Made by a program: the position numbers and the translations under genes. Positions 13,720 to 27,560 of a stretch of DNA of 64,000 bases are shown here, in pieces. The DNA is from Motacilla alba alba. Lineage: Eukaryota; Chordata; Aves; Passeriformes; Motacillidae. Positions within the stretch are counted from its first letter, which is position 1; every line of letters starts with the position of its first letter. Location: assembly GCF_015832195.1 (NCBI RefSeq), contig NC_052019.1:42349016-42413015 (forward strand), read 5' to 3'. Under the pieces are notes generated by a model. That model had not been told where the DNA came from. It saw nothing but the letters and a program-made list of their open reading frames with translations, and did no database searches.

Positions 13720-16631
13720 AATTTTCCTGCTGCTGCCCCAGCCTCAGCCTTGCCCAATCCCAGGCTCCCCCGTGGCTCCTTCCCTCCACTGTCTGTTCCT
13801 TCTACCACCATGATTCACTAGAAGGCAAAAACCAACACAAGTGTTCTAATTTCTTTTTTTTTTCCCTACTTTGGGGCCAGTCTAGCAAGCTGAATCAGCT
13901 AACAGAGTGACTGAGCAAGTGCCAGAGGCAGCACAAAGAGAGCACTGGGAGCACATGGCATGAAGGAGGTGCTGTGGAAGGTGCTCCTGCTCCCTAGGTT
14001 GACACTGAGCTCCATCCACTGGAGTCAACAGTGAGAGTCCCAGTGACTCCACCAGGTTCTTGACTGATCCCACATTTGGTGGCACTCATATGTGAATCCC
14101 ATATTCACCGCACATGTGCCAGTGCACAGTCATGTAGACAACTGTATGTAGCAGCCAGGCTCCTCTGACAGTACACTGGATACTTCCATTAGGGATCAGT
14201 GGAGCTTCTACCAAATTTTTCATAAGGAATAACCTATGGAAAGTCACAAACCTCATATCCTCCTCTTGCCTACAATGTCATTTACCTAGATACATTATTT
14301 ACTGATCCTGTGAGTCTTTGGCTCGTTCCCTGGTTGCCCACACGGCCAGGTAAGGACTTCAAGATGCAGTAGGAATTTGGTCACTTTACTTTAGGCCAGA
14401 GAAGTCTCTCTGAAACAACCATCCTTCATTTCACAGAGAATTTCCAGCTGCAGAAAGTTTACTACAGACAAGGTAAGAACGAGCAGTGGTGGCACCAGTC
14501 AAACTGAGCTGCACTCAGAAATTTATATTTAATAGGTCCTGCACTCAATTGATGCTTTGCCATGCAGAAGTTTTGCTCAAGTGAAGAAAGAGACTGAGTA
14601 ATACAATGTTACACACTGCAGCACTTTATTAGTTTTTTTTCACACTGAACTGAGGACCTCATTAGTTATGTTAATTAAGAACTAATAGCACATTTGTCAC
14701 AACGGCTGTTTCTTCCCTGAATATTTTTACATAAAATTCACAAGTTTGATAGTGCAGCATGCCAAAAGAAGTGAGAAATGCTTTCCCTGCTCTTGAGAAA
14801 TCTTTCTCTAATTAGGTTGGCCATTTTTCTGCCTAGATGCTGAACTGGAAAGGGGTTTTTTTCTTGTTAGAATGAAAGAGAGCAGAAGCCCCCATTCTTC
14901 TGGATTTGAAAGTGCTTATTAGCACATCCATTCTAACCACTGATAAGATGTTCCATATTCATAAACCTGAGGATACTAAACAATATACAAATGTGCCCAT
15001 TGGTTTAAATAATCAAGAGGCTGGTGAAGGGGAAACTACCAAAACAGCTATGAATGTTAATTGCATTAGTACTTACATAGTATAAGCCTCAAAGTCAAGG
15101 CCTCTTTTCCTCATTTTGCTTTGTCCACTACTTACACCAGCAAGACAGTAACCATTAAACACAGCTTCCATTCCTCCTTGCTCTTTTAAAGATTTAGCAA
15201 GGATTTTCTGCTTCTAAGAAAATGTCACCCTTTTGCCCAAGTCTTCACAGCTCTCTGTGTTCAGAGAGGGCAAAGATATGATGATAAAGACACAACATAT
15301 GCCCAGCCCAAAGCTTCTGTGAAACCTCAGGTTCCAATCACAGTAGTCAATTCTAACACATTTGTCCAAAGACTTCCAGTAAAGTGCTGGTGTTATTATA
15401 GGAAGAGGACACACTGCTGTAGATCACGCAACACTTGACAAATATTAACATAAACTACACACACATACCCCCACAAGCCCCTCTTTGCATATGACTATGA
15501 AAAGTCTAGAGGGAAGGAAGTGCCTCAGGTGCAGAAAGAATCTGGCTGATCCAAGAAGAGAGTCCACATACTAGCTACCATTTGATTGCTCGATGTCTCA
15601 AGCCTCTTTACTACAATTCCATTGGCCAGTGTTATCCGAGTTATCTAGGGTGAAAGCAGTAGGCATGGCTCCCACACCTGATATGAATTTACAGTTGAAT
15701 CGGTAAAAGTAACCAACAAAATAAAAAACTATGCTTGCAAACTTTTAAAAAGTGAGTTAAAGGCTCTTTGAGAATGAGAAAAGAGGCACAAACACCCTCT
15801 ATGATGAGTGTGGTCAGGAAAAAGAAAGAAGCCTGAAGACAAGTCTCTGGGCTCTGTCCAGGTGTCCTAACAAACGGCTGGCTTAACACAAAGTGCAAAA
15901 GCCATTCTCCATGCACGGACTGCAACCCAGAACTGTCTCCCCACACGTATCTCTGTTTTCCCAGCTGAATGCCCTAGACACTCAGTACTGAGTCACACAC
16001 ACTTGTAACTCCATCCACCTGCAACAGGATTTATTTTACATGACATGACACAGCTTCAGGAGAAGGGTGCTGCAAGTCACACTCCCCATGCTGTGTCCGA
16101 GCACACCTTTTCCCCTGTGGCTACAGCTTAGCTCAGTTTTGAGGCACTCTGGTTTCCTTTCTGAAAGCAAAATGCTCCTGTGAACATACAGTACGATGGG
16201 CATGCTTAAAAACACCTCCTAGACTGAGGGTCCCAGAGAAAAACAAGATGTCTGGGTATCATATAGGACAAGGCATGAGAGAAGCTAAACTGCTCCCTCA
16301 GCAGTGCATGGCTGAAGAGCTTCATGGCCTGAGCTGCAGTCCAGCTCCCAGAGCCACGGAGGTGCAGAAACCTGAGCAGGCATCTTGAGTCCCCGACTCT
16401 GGCCTCAAGCAACGACATTAGGTTCTGGACCTTTAAAAGCAGTGTTTTGGAACATAAATATACAGATAGGGTTTTTCTTATCAAGATATAAATTTTTCTT
16501 AGAATGGTTACTTTGTTCTTTTATTATCTGTACATGAACTATGCAGGGCATTTGTTTAGCATCTGTAAAAATCTGTTTCCCATAAGCAGCTTGGCATTCT
16601 GTCTTTATTAACTACAACATTCACTGAGAAT

Positions 16632-16680
16632 GAAAACATTGTACTATCAAAATTTGAGAGAAAACATTGTACTATCAAAA
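16632..16680. repeat. 28-bp tandem duplication
   Basis: The 21-bp word GAAAACATTGTACTATCAAA(A) occurs identically at 16632-16652 and 16660-16680, separated by seven bases. It is a recent small local duplication with no coding context. Confidence 0.9.
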
Positions 16681-17220
16681 AGAATCATTATTACCTTATC
16701 ACACTGGGTGATTACAACTGAGATAATTGGAGGCTAATTTGAGAAGAACTGAAGGGGAAGTGTAAGCAGAGCTAGAAGTTCATCAGAATGTGCCTGTTTA
16801 AATCAGGAGTGCACAGAGTTTGATTTCTAGCAGATTTCTGCAACTCAAATGCAGGCATAAGAAGGAAAAACAACGTAGAAAATGAGGAGAGAGGAGTGAT
16901 GAACATAGCTTGGAGAAGAGCATGTTTGACCTGCTGGGCAGGAAGGGGAGACCTTCTGCATGCATGAGCCTCCTGGCTCAAGTGTGCTGCTCTCTCCCTC
17001 CAGAAAACAAAGTGTGAGCTTAGCCCCAGGACAAGCAGTGCCTGAGCAACTCCACACAGAGTGTGTTGAAACAGGCTTTGCCCACCAGTGCTTCAAGTGG
17101 CATTGGCAGCCAATGGTAGAGGTATTTAGGAGGAGCAGGAGGAGAGACTGCCCTGGGCTGTGATGATGAGTTGGAGTGAAGCAGTAGGACAGGCAGATCA
17201 TAATCTTGCTATTGGGAAAG

Positions 17221-17280
17221 TTTTTTTTTAAAAAAAATAATTTTTTTAAAAAAATTAAAATAAAAGAAGAAGAAAAAAGG
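17221..17280. repeat. A/T homopolymer-rich low-complexity block
   Basis: T9 followed by A8, then further T and A runs and GAA/AAG units. The T/A junction is self-complementary. It ends in a purine-rich stretch. Confidence 0.85.
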
Positions 17281-20200
17281 AAAATACAGCTGTGACCGTG
17301 ATATTAGGGGAAGATGATAACTCCAGGGCACAGATGGGGTCATCCAAATGAGAACAATGGCTGTTGGAGGGGAGGCTAGATCCCCAAGCTCTTTCCAGAG
17401 GGCATCACAGGAGGGAGTGGGAGCAACCCCTTTCAAAGCTCCCTCACCAAGTATGTGCAGAGAGCATGCTGCCTTGCTTAGATTCTGAAGCAACAGTCAC
17501 CACAACCTCTTGAGGGAGAAAGAGGGAGATATCAGCCCATGCCATAGGCATCAAGCTGTGCTGTTTCCAGCATCCTTGGCAGCTCAAGCATCTCCTCCTA
17601 TGCTCTGTATTAAGGCATACAGGTGTATCTCTTGGCATAACCCACCACAAATATCCAGCTATGGCATCTCCTGTGCCACCACTAATAATTGTCTGCCCCA
17701 TCATGAGACACAGTAGGCACTAACCCCTGGAATTCTTGCTTGCTATTGAACAGACCCCTTAGAAACTCTTACTGCTGGGTTTTGCAGAGGAGTCCCTCTG
17801 CTCTGAAGGGACTCTCTGAACCTGTGGAGGAGAGGAGGGCTCTGCAGGCACAGATGGCACAGCAGAAAGCACCACAAGCTGAGCGGGGTTTCACAGGGAA
17901 TGGGGGATGCAGGACCATTTTTTTCTGCCTCACTGTGCATTAGGAAATGTTTAGTAGTGTATTTTTTTTACCACAGCCCTATCAGAAAATCTTCTTAATA
18001 GATTGTTTGCTTTGCCAGAATACCATAAAACAGGTCACTGTGTGAAATAAGCCATCACTAATAAAAACAGTCTTATGAAAGGATAATGGAAATTTATGGC
18101 AGGGCTTTGGCTTGTACGGCAGCGCAGCTAAGAGAAGAATTAAACTGGTAAACCAGTGCTTGGTACTCCTGACAAGTGATTAAGGCACTTCTTGACTCTT
18201 GTTTGCTTCCTCAGATAGTATTTCAAAAGGGGTTGAGTCTGTAGGAGTATTGGTGTGTCAGTTATGGGAGGGTAAACCTTGCCTGCTGTCCATCATCCCA
18301 GACTCCGCCCTAGGAAAAGCACTCCCATCTTGTATGATATCCCTTATTCCATCATGTATTCTCCCAATTAATGAGCAAAGTTAATTGAAAGACAGAACAT
18401 CCTTGATTCCATTGCAAGGAGATTCAGAAATAGACTTGAACAGGGAGGGAATCAGGCACTCATTACTTATAGACCCAAGCCCCAGTAGTCTCCTTTCTCA
18501 AAAAAAAAAGCCTTCCCATGCATATCTGCTGTGACAGCCCTGTGATGTGGGATTTTGCTAACCACTTGACATTGCCTAAAAGACAAAAAGAGTGAGGGCA
18601 TGAACTGACACAGGAGTACTAGACACACTCATGTCTGGCAACCACCCCATCTCCATTTTCCTGCTTCCTGTTTAATAGGCCCTTTAGGGAGGTTTATTGC
18701 TGATCTGTGCTAGAAAATTACTCATATAATTGAAACATCAGAGTAATATTGTTTCCCCAGTATAACTTTTTCTTTGGGAATTTCTGGATGCAATTATCCC
18801 TTGTGACTAATAAAAACAATGGCTTAATCACAAATACATGGTTAGAAATGTCATTTTATGATAAAATATAAAATACCTGTGGTCTCAGCATTTCACATCA
18901 AATGGACTGTCCTTCCTGGGAGCATCCAAAGGAATGTGAGGAGCAGAAATGGAGTGGGAATGACAGGAGCTAATTATCCTTTCCTCAGGAATTTTGCTGA
19001 GTAAGCATTTCAGATCTGACTGTCAGGACTGTCCTCGGATGCTACTAAGAGTTTCAGAATCATCTGAAATGCAAGGCACCTTCAAATCCACCAGAAATTC
19101 AGGATATGAGCCTCTGCCTGATGCAAGTCTGCTGGCAGCTCTGTGCCACTGCCATCCCCATTCCATATGAGCAGGAGCTGGGCTACAGCATAACCAAGGG
19201 AGCTGCCTGGCATTTGTCCCCTGGTTTCCAGTGGGGAACAGGAGTTATCAGGAAAACTACTCTGGAAAGGTTTGACTGGGCCATTTCCATTTTGCAGTTT
19301 TTTAATGAAATCCAGTTGGTTTTATATATCTCTATGTACATATACCAAATACTCTACATACACTGAAATGCAAAGGCAATGAGGAAGAGGAGAGTGAATA
19401 CTGAGTTTTGAATCCCAATAAAATCCCCAAATTGCTCATTTTTAACCCCTTGTGTTGTACTAAAATGAATAAAACTGCTTTACACTCCCACTAGCTGAGA
19501 AATAAGCATTACTGGCAAAACATGATCAGGCTCAATACTTTTCAAACCTCTGCACAAGTTCACCAAAAACCAATCATAAGGTACTAAGAATTTCTTTTCC
19601 AACTAAAGTTAAACAATTAGCATTCAAACAATTCTAGGAAGTGGCCTAAAAATTGAAAGATCTGGTGCTCAGCTATCAGCACATCAGAGTCCTGAGCTCA
19701 TGAAGTGAATAAATCCTGCTTGCCCCATCTACATGAAAGAGGATTCAGTACAAATAACATACTATTGTCCACATTCAGTGAAATGGAAGAGAATTTCCAC
19801 ATAACATCATCAAAATGTTTGGTTTTTAATTAATTTAGAGAGTTTAAATATAATTTACTAATATTAAGATATTAAAAATAATAATTGAAGAACCCTAGAC
19901 CTCTAAACAAAAATAGGTGTTTTGAATCCCCTGTGAGATCACCAGTGTCTACACATCAGAAGTGATGTTCTTTCCTTGCAACAAGCCAAGGCGGAACTGG
20001 ACTACATGAGAACCACCAGAAAACTTGGATCCCAGTTATCATGTCACCACACGTTTGGTCGATAATGGATCCTGTGTTTGCAAAAGGCAAAGCTGTCTCC
20101 GAGCTCTGAACACCACAAATACAGAGGAAGCCCAGATACACCCTGAAACTTTGCAGCAGATGCTTTCCTTTAAAGCATCATGCAGCACATTCACTTTGGG

Positions 20201-21371
20201 TTTTTAATTATTTACTACCAATACAGCTTAATTGTACTAAAGTTGAAATCAACATTCTACAAGTATTGAAGCAATTTTGGTCTTTTGTTAGTTTCCAGAC
20301 AACATCACTGTAAGCACTGGCACCAGCTTCAGTATAAGCAGAATGCACATTTCTATATGTACTCTAAATTAAATATGTATGAAAGCCTGAGAACCACAAT
20401 GACAATTATTGCACCTTGGAACGAGACTTGGAATATTTTGTCTGGCAGAGTTCAAAAGACTTTTCAGCTGGGAGCAGCTGTAGCTTGGTTAGCACAAGAA
20501 TGGATTGATTGCAATTCATAACTTGGAATATGGATTAATGCAATATTCATGGAAAACTGCATGTGCAGAGCTCCATATGGTTGGTGAAGCTCTGAAAGCA
20601 TTTTGCTTCAGGGAAAAATCATGTCACCAGAATGCATTTGCCTTTACTGTGTCCAAGTTAGGAAGGAAGGAAGCTATTTTCCTTGCTTAGCTGGTATGCA
20701 GATTGTAGAGTCTAAAACTCCCTTCACCCCTACCCAAGGAGGCTGGAGGAGACCTCCTAAAGCAGGAGGCTGGGGTTTGACTGCCTCCTTATTTGTACCC
20801 TGCAGATTGCAAGATGCATTATCTCTGTGTAAAAAATCCTAACAAATCCTCTAAGATAACTCTCAAGATCAGACCGTCAATATAGAAAACAATCAGGACC
20901 TACTCACAGTCCAGGTGGACTCTTGACAGTGAAAAGGCCACCAAAACCAAACACACCTGTCTGTTTTGTACAGTATGAATTAAAAATTTGGCTACTGAAT
21001 AAGACACCAGGCAAGCTCAGACTCAGGCATATGAGATGAATGCATAGAGAACAGACAGACTGCAACACTCATTATTTTCTGTCAAAGACTGAAGAGAGCA
21101 TTACAACCTGCCTCATGCTGAGTACCAGGGAAAAGCCAGCCAAACTCCACAATTATTTATGTGGCATCTACTTTCTTGTTCTGATGCTACCAAAGATCAT
21201 AAAGTCAAGACTGAACAGCATATCTGACAAATCTCAGTTGGGGAGTCAAAACAGAGGGACAAAAAAAAAGACGTGATGTCAAATTGCTCTCCTAGCTGGG
21301 TCTCCATTCTTCACATGGCTTTGCTTCAAAGCACTTCAGGAAAATATTTTTTTTAAGTAGGAACTGTCCTA

Positions 21372-22105
21372 GATCACAGAATGGTTGCTGTTGAAAGAGA
21401 CCTCTGGAGGCCACCTTGTCCAACCCCACTGCTCAGATAGGGCCACCTAGAGCTGGTTGCCCATGGCCATGTCTAGTATGTTTTGAGTAGACCTCTGAGG
21501 ATGGAGACTTCACAGCCCCTTTGGGCAAACTCTGCCAGTGCTTATTCCTTCTCAAAATAGAAGAGTTTCTTTTTATGTTCACATGGCACCTCCAGTGTTT
21601 CAGTTTTGACCCTTGTCTCTGGTCCTGTCACTGAGCACCATTGGAAAAAGCCTGTCTCTGTGTTCTATGGACTTTCCCTTCAAGAATTGATGAGATCCTC
21701 TCCAAAACTTTTCTTCTCCAGGTTGAACAGTGGCAGCAACTCTTTGAGTCATTTCTCACAGGAGAGTTCCAGTCCTTTCATCATCTTCATGATCCTTTGC
21801 TGGACTCTCTTTAGTGCATCCATGACTTTTTTGTACCAGGGAGCCCAGAGCTGGACACAGAACTCACTGTGAGGCCTAAGCAGTGTTGAGTAGAGGAGAA
21901 GGATCACCCCCCTCCCCCCTTGACCTGCTGGCAATACCTCTCCTAATGCAGTCTGAGTACATTTCGTTGTGTTGACCACAAGCACACACTGACAACTCCC
22001 CAAGCTGCTTTCCACCTGGGTAGCCCACAACATGTACCAGTTCCCAGGGGCTTTCCTCAGGTGCAGGTGCAGGTATTTGCACTTCCCCTGTCTGAACTTT
22101 GTGAG
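21372..22105 (-). mobile_element. CR1 LINE fragment, 5'-truncated, minus strand
   Basis: The left end (ATCACAGAAT at 21373-21382) is the CR1 3' tail in reverse complement, followed by the characteristic block about losing and gaining short matches to the 3' UTR. On the minus strand the C-terminal part of the CR1 ORF2 reverse transcriptase is readable, including YSTLLRPHSEFCVQLWAP and MKMMKGLEL, then broken by a stop. The copy is old and non-functional, with the endonuclease and most of the reverse transcriptase missing. The right boundary is judged from loss of similarity to the CR1 consensus I know and is approximate. Confidence 0.88.
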
Positions 22106-25100
22106 GCTGCTAAATAAAAGATTCTTTGCAAAGATGCTGCTGTTGGAAGGAGTCGCCTTTACTTTGCAGATTTGGGTCGCTCTGGTTGACTTCATGCACA
22201 AAAATTGTTGTTCTTCTTCCAATAAGCTGAAATACTGCAGGTGCACTAACACATGAGGCATGAATTTTACATTTGAAGTAAATAATATTCTCCTGTAAAG
22301 GAAAATACCCCTGCAGGATGATTTTACAAAAAAGTCAGAGTGGAATTCCTTAAACTCAAATTGAGCCAGGATACTGAAGCACGACGCAGGTTATCCCCCT
22401 TGCCCTGTAAAAATCTCAATTAGAAATGTCTCTGGGAGAGAAGGCTTGAGCAGACAGACCAACTCCTGCTGCTCATCAGGGGGATGTTGCTCTGTAGCAC
22501 CTGTAGCTCGCTCCATGCTTGCATGTGCACAAACCAGGAATCTCAGCCCTTCCAAGAGACATTAACCTGCAAAGTACTGTGATAAGAGGAAAGGCAGGGA
22601 GACAGCTAATGCACTTTCCAGGCATGTATTTGTGGGGAGATAGTTAAGAAAACTACAGCTTATTTGAAAACATGGCCTAGTTCCCACATATCCATTTCTG
22701 TGAGAACCATAGTGCTAAACATACATTCAAAGACTTATTATAGGCATTGTACTTCCCAATGGGCAATCCCTTTTAAAGACTTGACTTCCCTTTGCACTGC
22801 TGAGGTTTGGTTTTTCCCTAGACTGGTTTCACAGGATGCATGGTGCACTATTATATCTTTCCCTGGTGTAATTTAATCTCTTCCTACTTTTCTGTACTAT
22901 CTGATGAAGTGGTAGCACGCTGGGAGCACCCACTGGCTCAGCAGGGGCTGTGATCTAACTTACAAATTTCTGGCAAAACCACAGTGTAGCTCAGGGAAAC
23001 AGGGGTGTGCTTAAAGCACCTTGTGAAACTTGTTAGAAATCACACTAGCTATTACAAGGAGGAAGGTGCAATTACTGCATGCTGATATCTGACTTCTGAG
23101 AATTTGGAGGAGCATTGCCCATAGTGAAAAAAAATCAGTGTAAAAATCCCCCACTTCATGCCTTCAGAGAGTTATCGATCCAGTTCTAGGTGTTCAGTGC
23201 TCAAGGCTGATCCACAGTCTAAAAATGGTTTGGGGGAAAATAAATCTCAAATTCCAGGACTCGTGTTTCATGTCAGTGTTTACAAGCTGTACATTTGCAG
23301 CCTTCTCAGAATAGCAAACCTTCAGCCTTTCACACGATGCTCCTGAAAACACACTTCTTGACAATATGTTTCTCAGCAACATCCCTGGCTGGTAGGGACT
23401 ACGCAACATCACTTTATTATGCTCTTCAAGTTGGTAGTTTTCCCTGCCACATGGCCTCTAATGCATACTGCAATTATCTAGGATTGGATTTGGGGAGACA
23501 AAACGATCAGACTTGCTGCTAAATTGTGTTTCAGTTTGTGTGCCTTTTCATTCAATGCATGGCATGGTTTCAAAGTGTTTTTAAAAACCAGAGTCTCTCC
23601 AGAATCCATGGATTAACAAAATGTTGTGTCTTATCTTCTCAGAACAAGTCTAAAATTACAAGCACTGCCTCATGTGATTATATTTCACAAATAAATAATC
23701 AATCTTTCTAGAAGGCAAAGTTAAATCGTTCCTCCCCACAACCACTTTTTAAACAATACATTAGAGACTGTGTGTTGTCTTCTTACAGTGATTTTTCCTG
23801 CACTCAAGTAATTCGTCCTCATGGAGTTTTTGTGGTCTTCTGCACACCACACCTTCTGACGAATTCCCTTTCCTAACTGCTTGAGAGCTCTTCAGGTGGG
23901 TCAGGGCCATGTGAGGTTGTGACAGAAGACCCAGAGCTGGGAGAAAAAGAGCTAGAGGCTACTGGAAGCTACAGAGTGAGAGCATCCATCTGATCTCCAC
24001 CTGCAGCTAAGAAACAAGAGAAACCTTCTCTCATGTACTTTAACCTCTATTTCATTGTCAAAGGCACATGAAGAGCCTGCCTCTGTGGTACTTATATCAG
24101 ATTCAGAAAGCAAAAGGTCACTGAAAAGCATCAGTATCACCCTCACACAAGACACAGATCAATAGAGCCTGAAGCACACTCTCTCTCTCCCTCTTTCTCT
24201 ACCACCCAGAAATTCAGCCAAATGAAAAGCAAAGCCTTCCCTCCAGGAAAACCAAACAAAAGCCATGTGTCTTGAACCCTCTTTATGTCCAGACAGGCAT
24301 AGGGAGTTTGCCAGAGCAAACAAGTTCCAGAGTCAAAGGATTTCCGCTGAGAGCTCTCTGCAACCAGTCCTCCTCAGACCGGCCCCGTGCTTCCCAGCCA
24401 GCTCTTGCTGCTCAAACCGCGGCAAAGAGGCCTCCCATTACAATGACACATTTGACAGCTTTGCCAAGAGCACTTGGGGAGGTGCCAGAGAAAGAAGCAG
24501 TGCGCTTTCCTGAAAAAAGCAGACACTCTGGGGAGGAATACTTGAAATACTCCTTCTAGTAAACCTGAATGGTTGAGCGCCCACGCAAAGAAACACTTGG
24601 GCTGCTGTCCCAAGGGAGAACAGGCTCCACCAGGTTTCTCCCTCTCCAGAACATGCCCCATTCTCAGTGGCATTCAAAGCATCTGCATTGAAGAGTGGCC
24701 ATCTCTTTCTATGCTTGGGTTCACTTTAAAGACATCCTTGGCTGCTGAACTTCAGCCTGATACCCTGCTTTTGCCTTTGCCCCAATCAGGCGTGCTTCAG
24801 AGCCCTGCTCTTCAACACTGGGCTTTCACTAGGCCCCCTCATTACCTAAATGCAAGTCTTAAGCCTGGTTATAGCTGCACCTATGGGGGAAGTTCCACAG
24901 CCACCAAGATCTCACAGTCCACATGAAAAAGCACTGTGAGAAAAATGGAGATGTTCTTGAGAGAACACATGGAATTTGGGCAGCATCATCAGGGAGATTT
25001 ACACTGTGATGAATGACACAAAGTTAGCCATTTGACTCCAAAGCAAATATCACCCTGAATCACCAACCTTGAGTAAGGGCACAAGGATTCAAGATAATTA

Positions 25101-27219
25101 TACTTTTATGTCTCTAGACAGTGACAGGAGCTATAGCCTTGTTCACGTTTTCCTGCTGTAGGGAAGACCCTGAGGACAAGAGAATGCCATTGTAAGCACC
25201 AGAGCACTTCTTCCCACAGCCCACAGTGGCAGGATGCTTCCCAGAGGCATTCCCAGAGCTTTAAGGGACTTAACAAGCACAGCAGAACACCCACACACGT
25301 GTGTATGGGTGTGTGGAATGAGAGTGTGAAATGTGTGCATCATAAGGTCCCCAGTATATTTATCTGAGGCATCATTCAACTTCTAAACTTGTATCTTGCA
25401 GAAAGGTTTTAATAGCATGACATAATCTAAGTCATGTACGAACCCTGTTTTTAAGACATTTGACTTCTGTCTGGTTTACACAACTCCCTCTGATTTTACA
25501 CAAGGCAAGCATAATGGAAGGCTCTTCCATTGTTTTTATGTGCCATATCCTTTCCTTCTGTTTCTTCTTTAAAACACGTTGGGTTTTTTATTTAATGCAG
25601 GATTGTGCATCCAGTGCCTTGCAGATGGAATGCACAATTGAACATTATACTCCACTCTTGAGAGACACGCCATAAAATTAATACTTGAACCATATTCTTG
25701 CTGATCCAGGGCAGAGAGCAAAATGACACAAAGTAAATATTCTAAAGCAATTTGTGGCCTATCTGCAGAATACTTTCCAGACATTAGCATTAATACAAGG
25801 TGAGGTTTCATTCATAGGCACCATTATACTGTGCTGGGTTGCTTTGGGTAATTTTACAATTAAGAAGCTGGAGTGGGGTGATGAGAAGAAAACTAGGAGT
25901 GAGAAAAGACAAAATTTCAAGCAATGGTCCCTGTCCCCTCTCTCACCTCCCAACACACACACAGAACTGTGCAGTGGGGAAATAGAGCAAGAAGCTGTTA
26001 GAGATGAAACCACATTGCAAATGGAATCACAGTGGGGTCAGTGCTTCACAGCATGGAGGCCCTGGCTTCATGAAAGGCATTTGAAATGCTTAGGACAAAA
26101 GATTATGGGTAACATTTGATGCAGTACTACTGTAAAGCCAAGGAAAAACAAAAAAATAAAATTAAAAAAAAGTGGCAAACTATATTCAAGAGAGAAACAA
26201 GGCCAGGGGAAACAGAAAAGGGATGGCCATTACTAATCAACTACTTCTGTCATTACCACAGCCATGAAACTAAGATATGAATTTAGAGTAAAAAGCGCCT
26301 CATATGGGGGTGTTTTGCCCTGGGATACTGGGGTGAACAAAGACATGTCAAGTCATTAAAATCTGTGCTGATGCCAGACAGTCTCAGATTTCAGAGTTAG
26401 GATTCAGAGTTTCCAAATATGTTCAAAACTGTTTCTAGACTCAGGAAAAATGAGTTTTAACTTCACCAAAGGAGCACTGATGCCTGATCTTGATACCTGC
26501 TGGCATCCAAACCCACCTGAATTCTGTGTTTGTGTGCATTACTGGGACTCCATTTTTCATTTTTACCAGATGGTAAGGTTTTCCTTAGTTAAGATGTTGA
26601 ATTCTGGTGATGGTGACTGCAGAAACAGGCCTTTAAAAGCATACAGCATGCAAATAGCATTGTTTTGCTGTTGTAAACACAGCTTAAAATTATGGGTGAA
26701 ATGGAAATTTGACTTTTTAACTGGGCTGACATCTCTGTGTTGCACAAATGGATGAGGAACAAAGAGAAAATGCATTATTTCATCCTTAAAAATAGCTAAG
26801 GTGCATAACCATGACCTGCAATCACCAGAGTAATTAATGCTAGAAAAGTTTGAGGCAACAGGTACACTTACAGTACCACATCTGCAGCTCAGATGTTTAT
26901 TAGTCACAACTTGACATTAAAAGACCTTCTAATTGGCAAGGATTTCTTCCCTCTGATCTCAGGAAATTTATAATTGCAAGGGCCGTAGACACAACATGAA
27001 TAACGCCTAAGTCTTCCACCCTTCCTAATGGGTTACAGAAAGCATGCACTTTGGTGCAGACAGCAGGGTGGCAGTGAATAAAAAGCAGGTGAGCTCCCCT
27101 CTCTGATCTACAGGAAAAAAAGAACCCCCCTCAATGCCCAGAGTAGACATAAAGCCTAATTTTTATATACAGCCTTGGTTAATTCTCTAATTTTTTGATT
27201 CTCTCCAGTGACCAGCAGT

Positions 27220-27560
27220 CAAGTGTGCCTGACATGCTCCCGGTTTCTTCACTCCGTGTGGGAGCCAGCCAGCCCCCCAGTGGTGCCACTGCTGCTGGGG
27301 TGGGGGGCCTGCCCTCCAGCAAGCGGGACTGGGCTGCAGCAGCTTAGGGCACAGGTGTCCCAGGAACGTGGCACTGGGTCACACCACACCCACGTGCAGC
27401 GCCTGAGCACACACACGGTGCTGGCCACACACACAGCCGTGACGGGGACAGCACAGTGGCACCAGTTTGTCACCACCACGCCGTCATTTCCCTCACTTGT
27501 CCTGGCTCAGCCACCGCTGCTCAGGGAGGAAGTACCGTCTCTGTTGAGATGCCAGGGATG
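27220..27560. other. Isolated GC-rich block
   Basis: The block has strongly raised GC, with CCAGCC, GTGGTGCCA and CACAC words, inside A/T-rich desert. It carries a 141-codon + frame with a low-complexity translation that I do not recognise. CpGs are present but not dense, so it is not a typical promoter island. Confidence 0.5.

Larger units (their letters stand above)
1..21371. other. Gene-poor desert, upstream far flank
   Basis: No coding exon, RNA gene or well-preserved mobile element was recognised apart from the small repeats listed. Open frames are short and have no recognisable protein similarity; the longest (204 codons, minus, 4407-5021) reads as non-coding. The segment 3400-5150 is slightly more GC-rich than its surroundings. 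It corresponds in position to the desert that lies upstream of SFRP2 in other vertebrates, which may contain distal enhancers that cannot be called without alignment. Confidence 0.6.

Noticed and set aside
21749..22261. 170-codon minus-strand frame as a host gene
   Set aside because: It is the decayed C-terminal reverse transcriptase of a CR1 retrotransposon.
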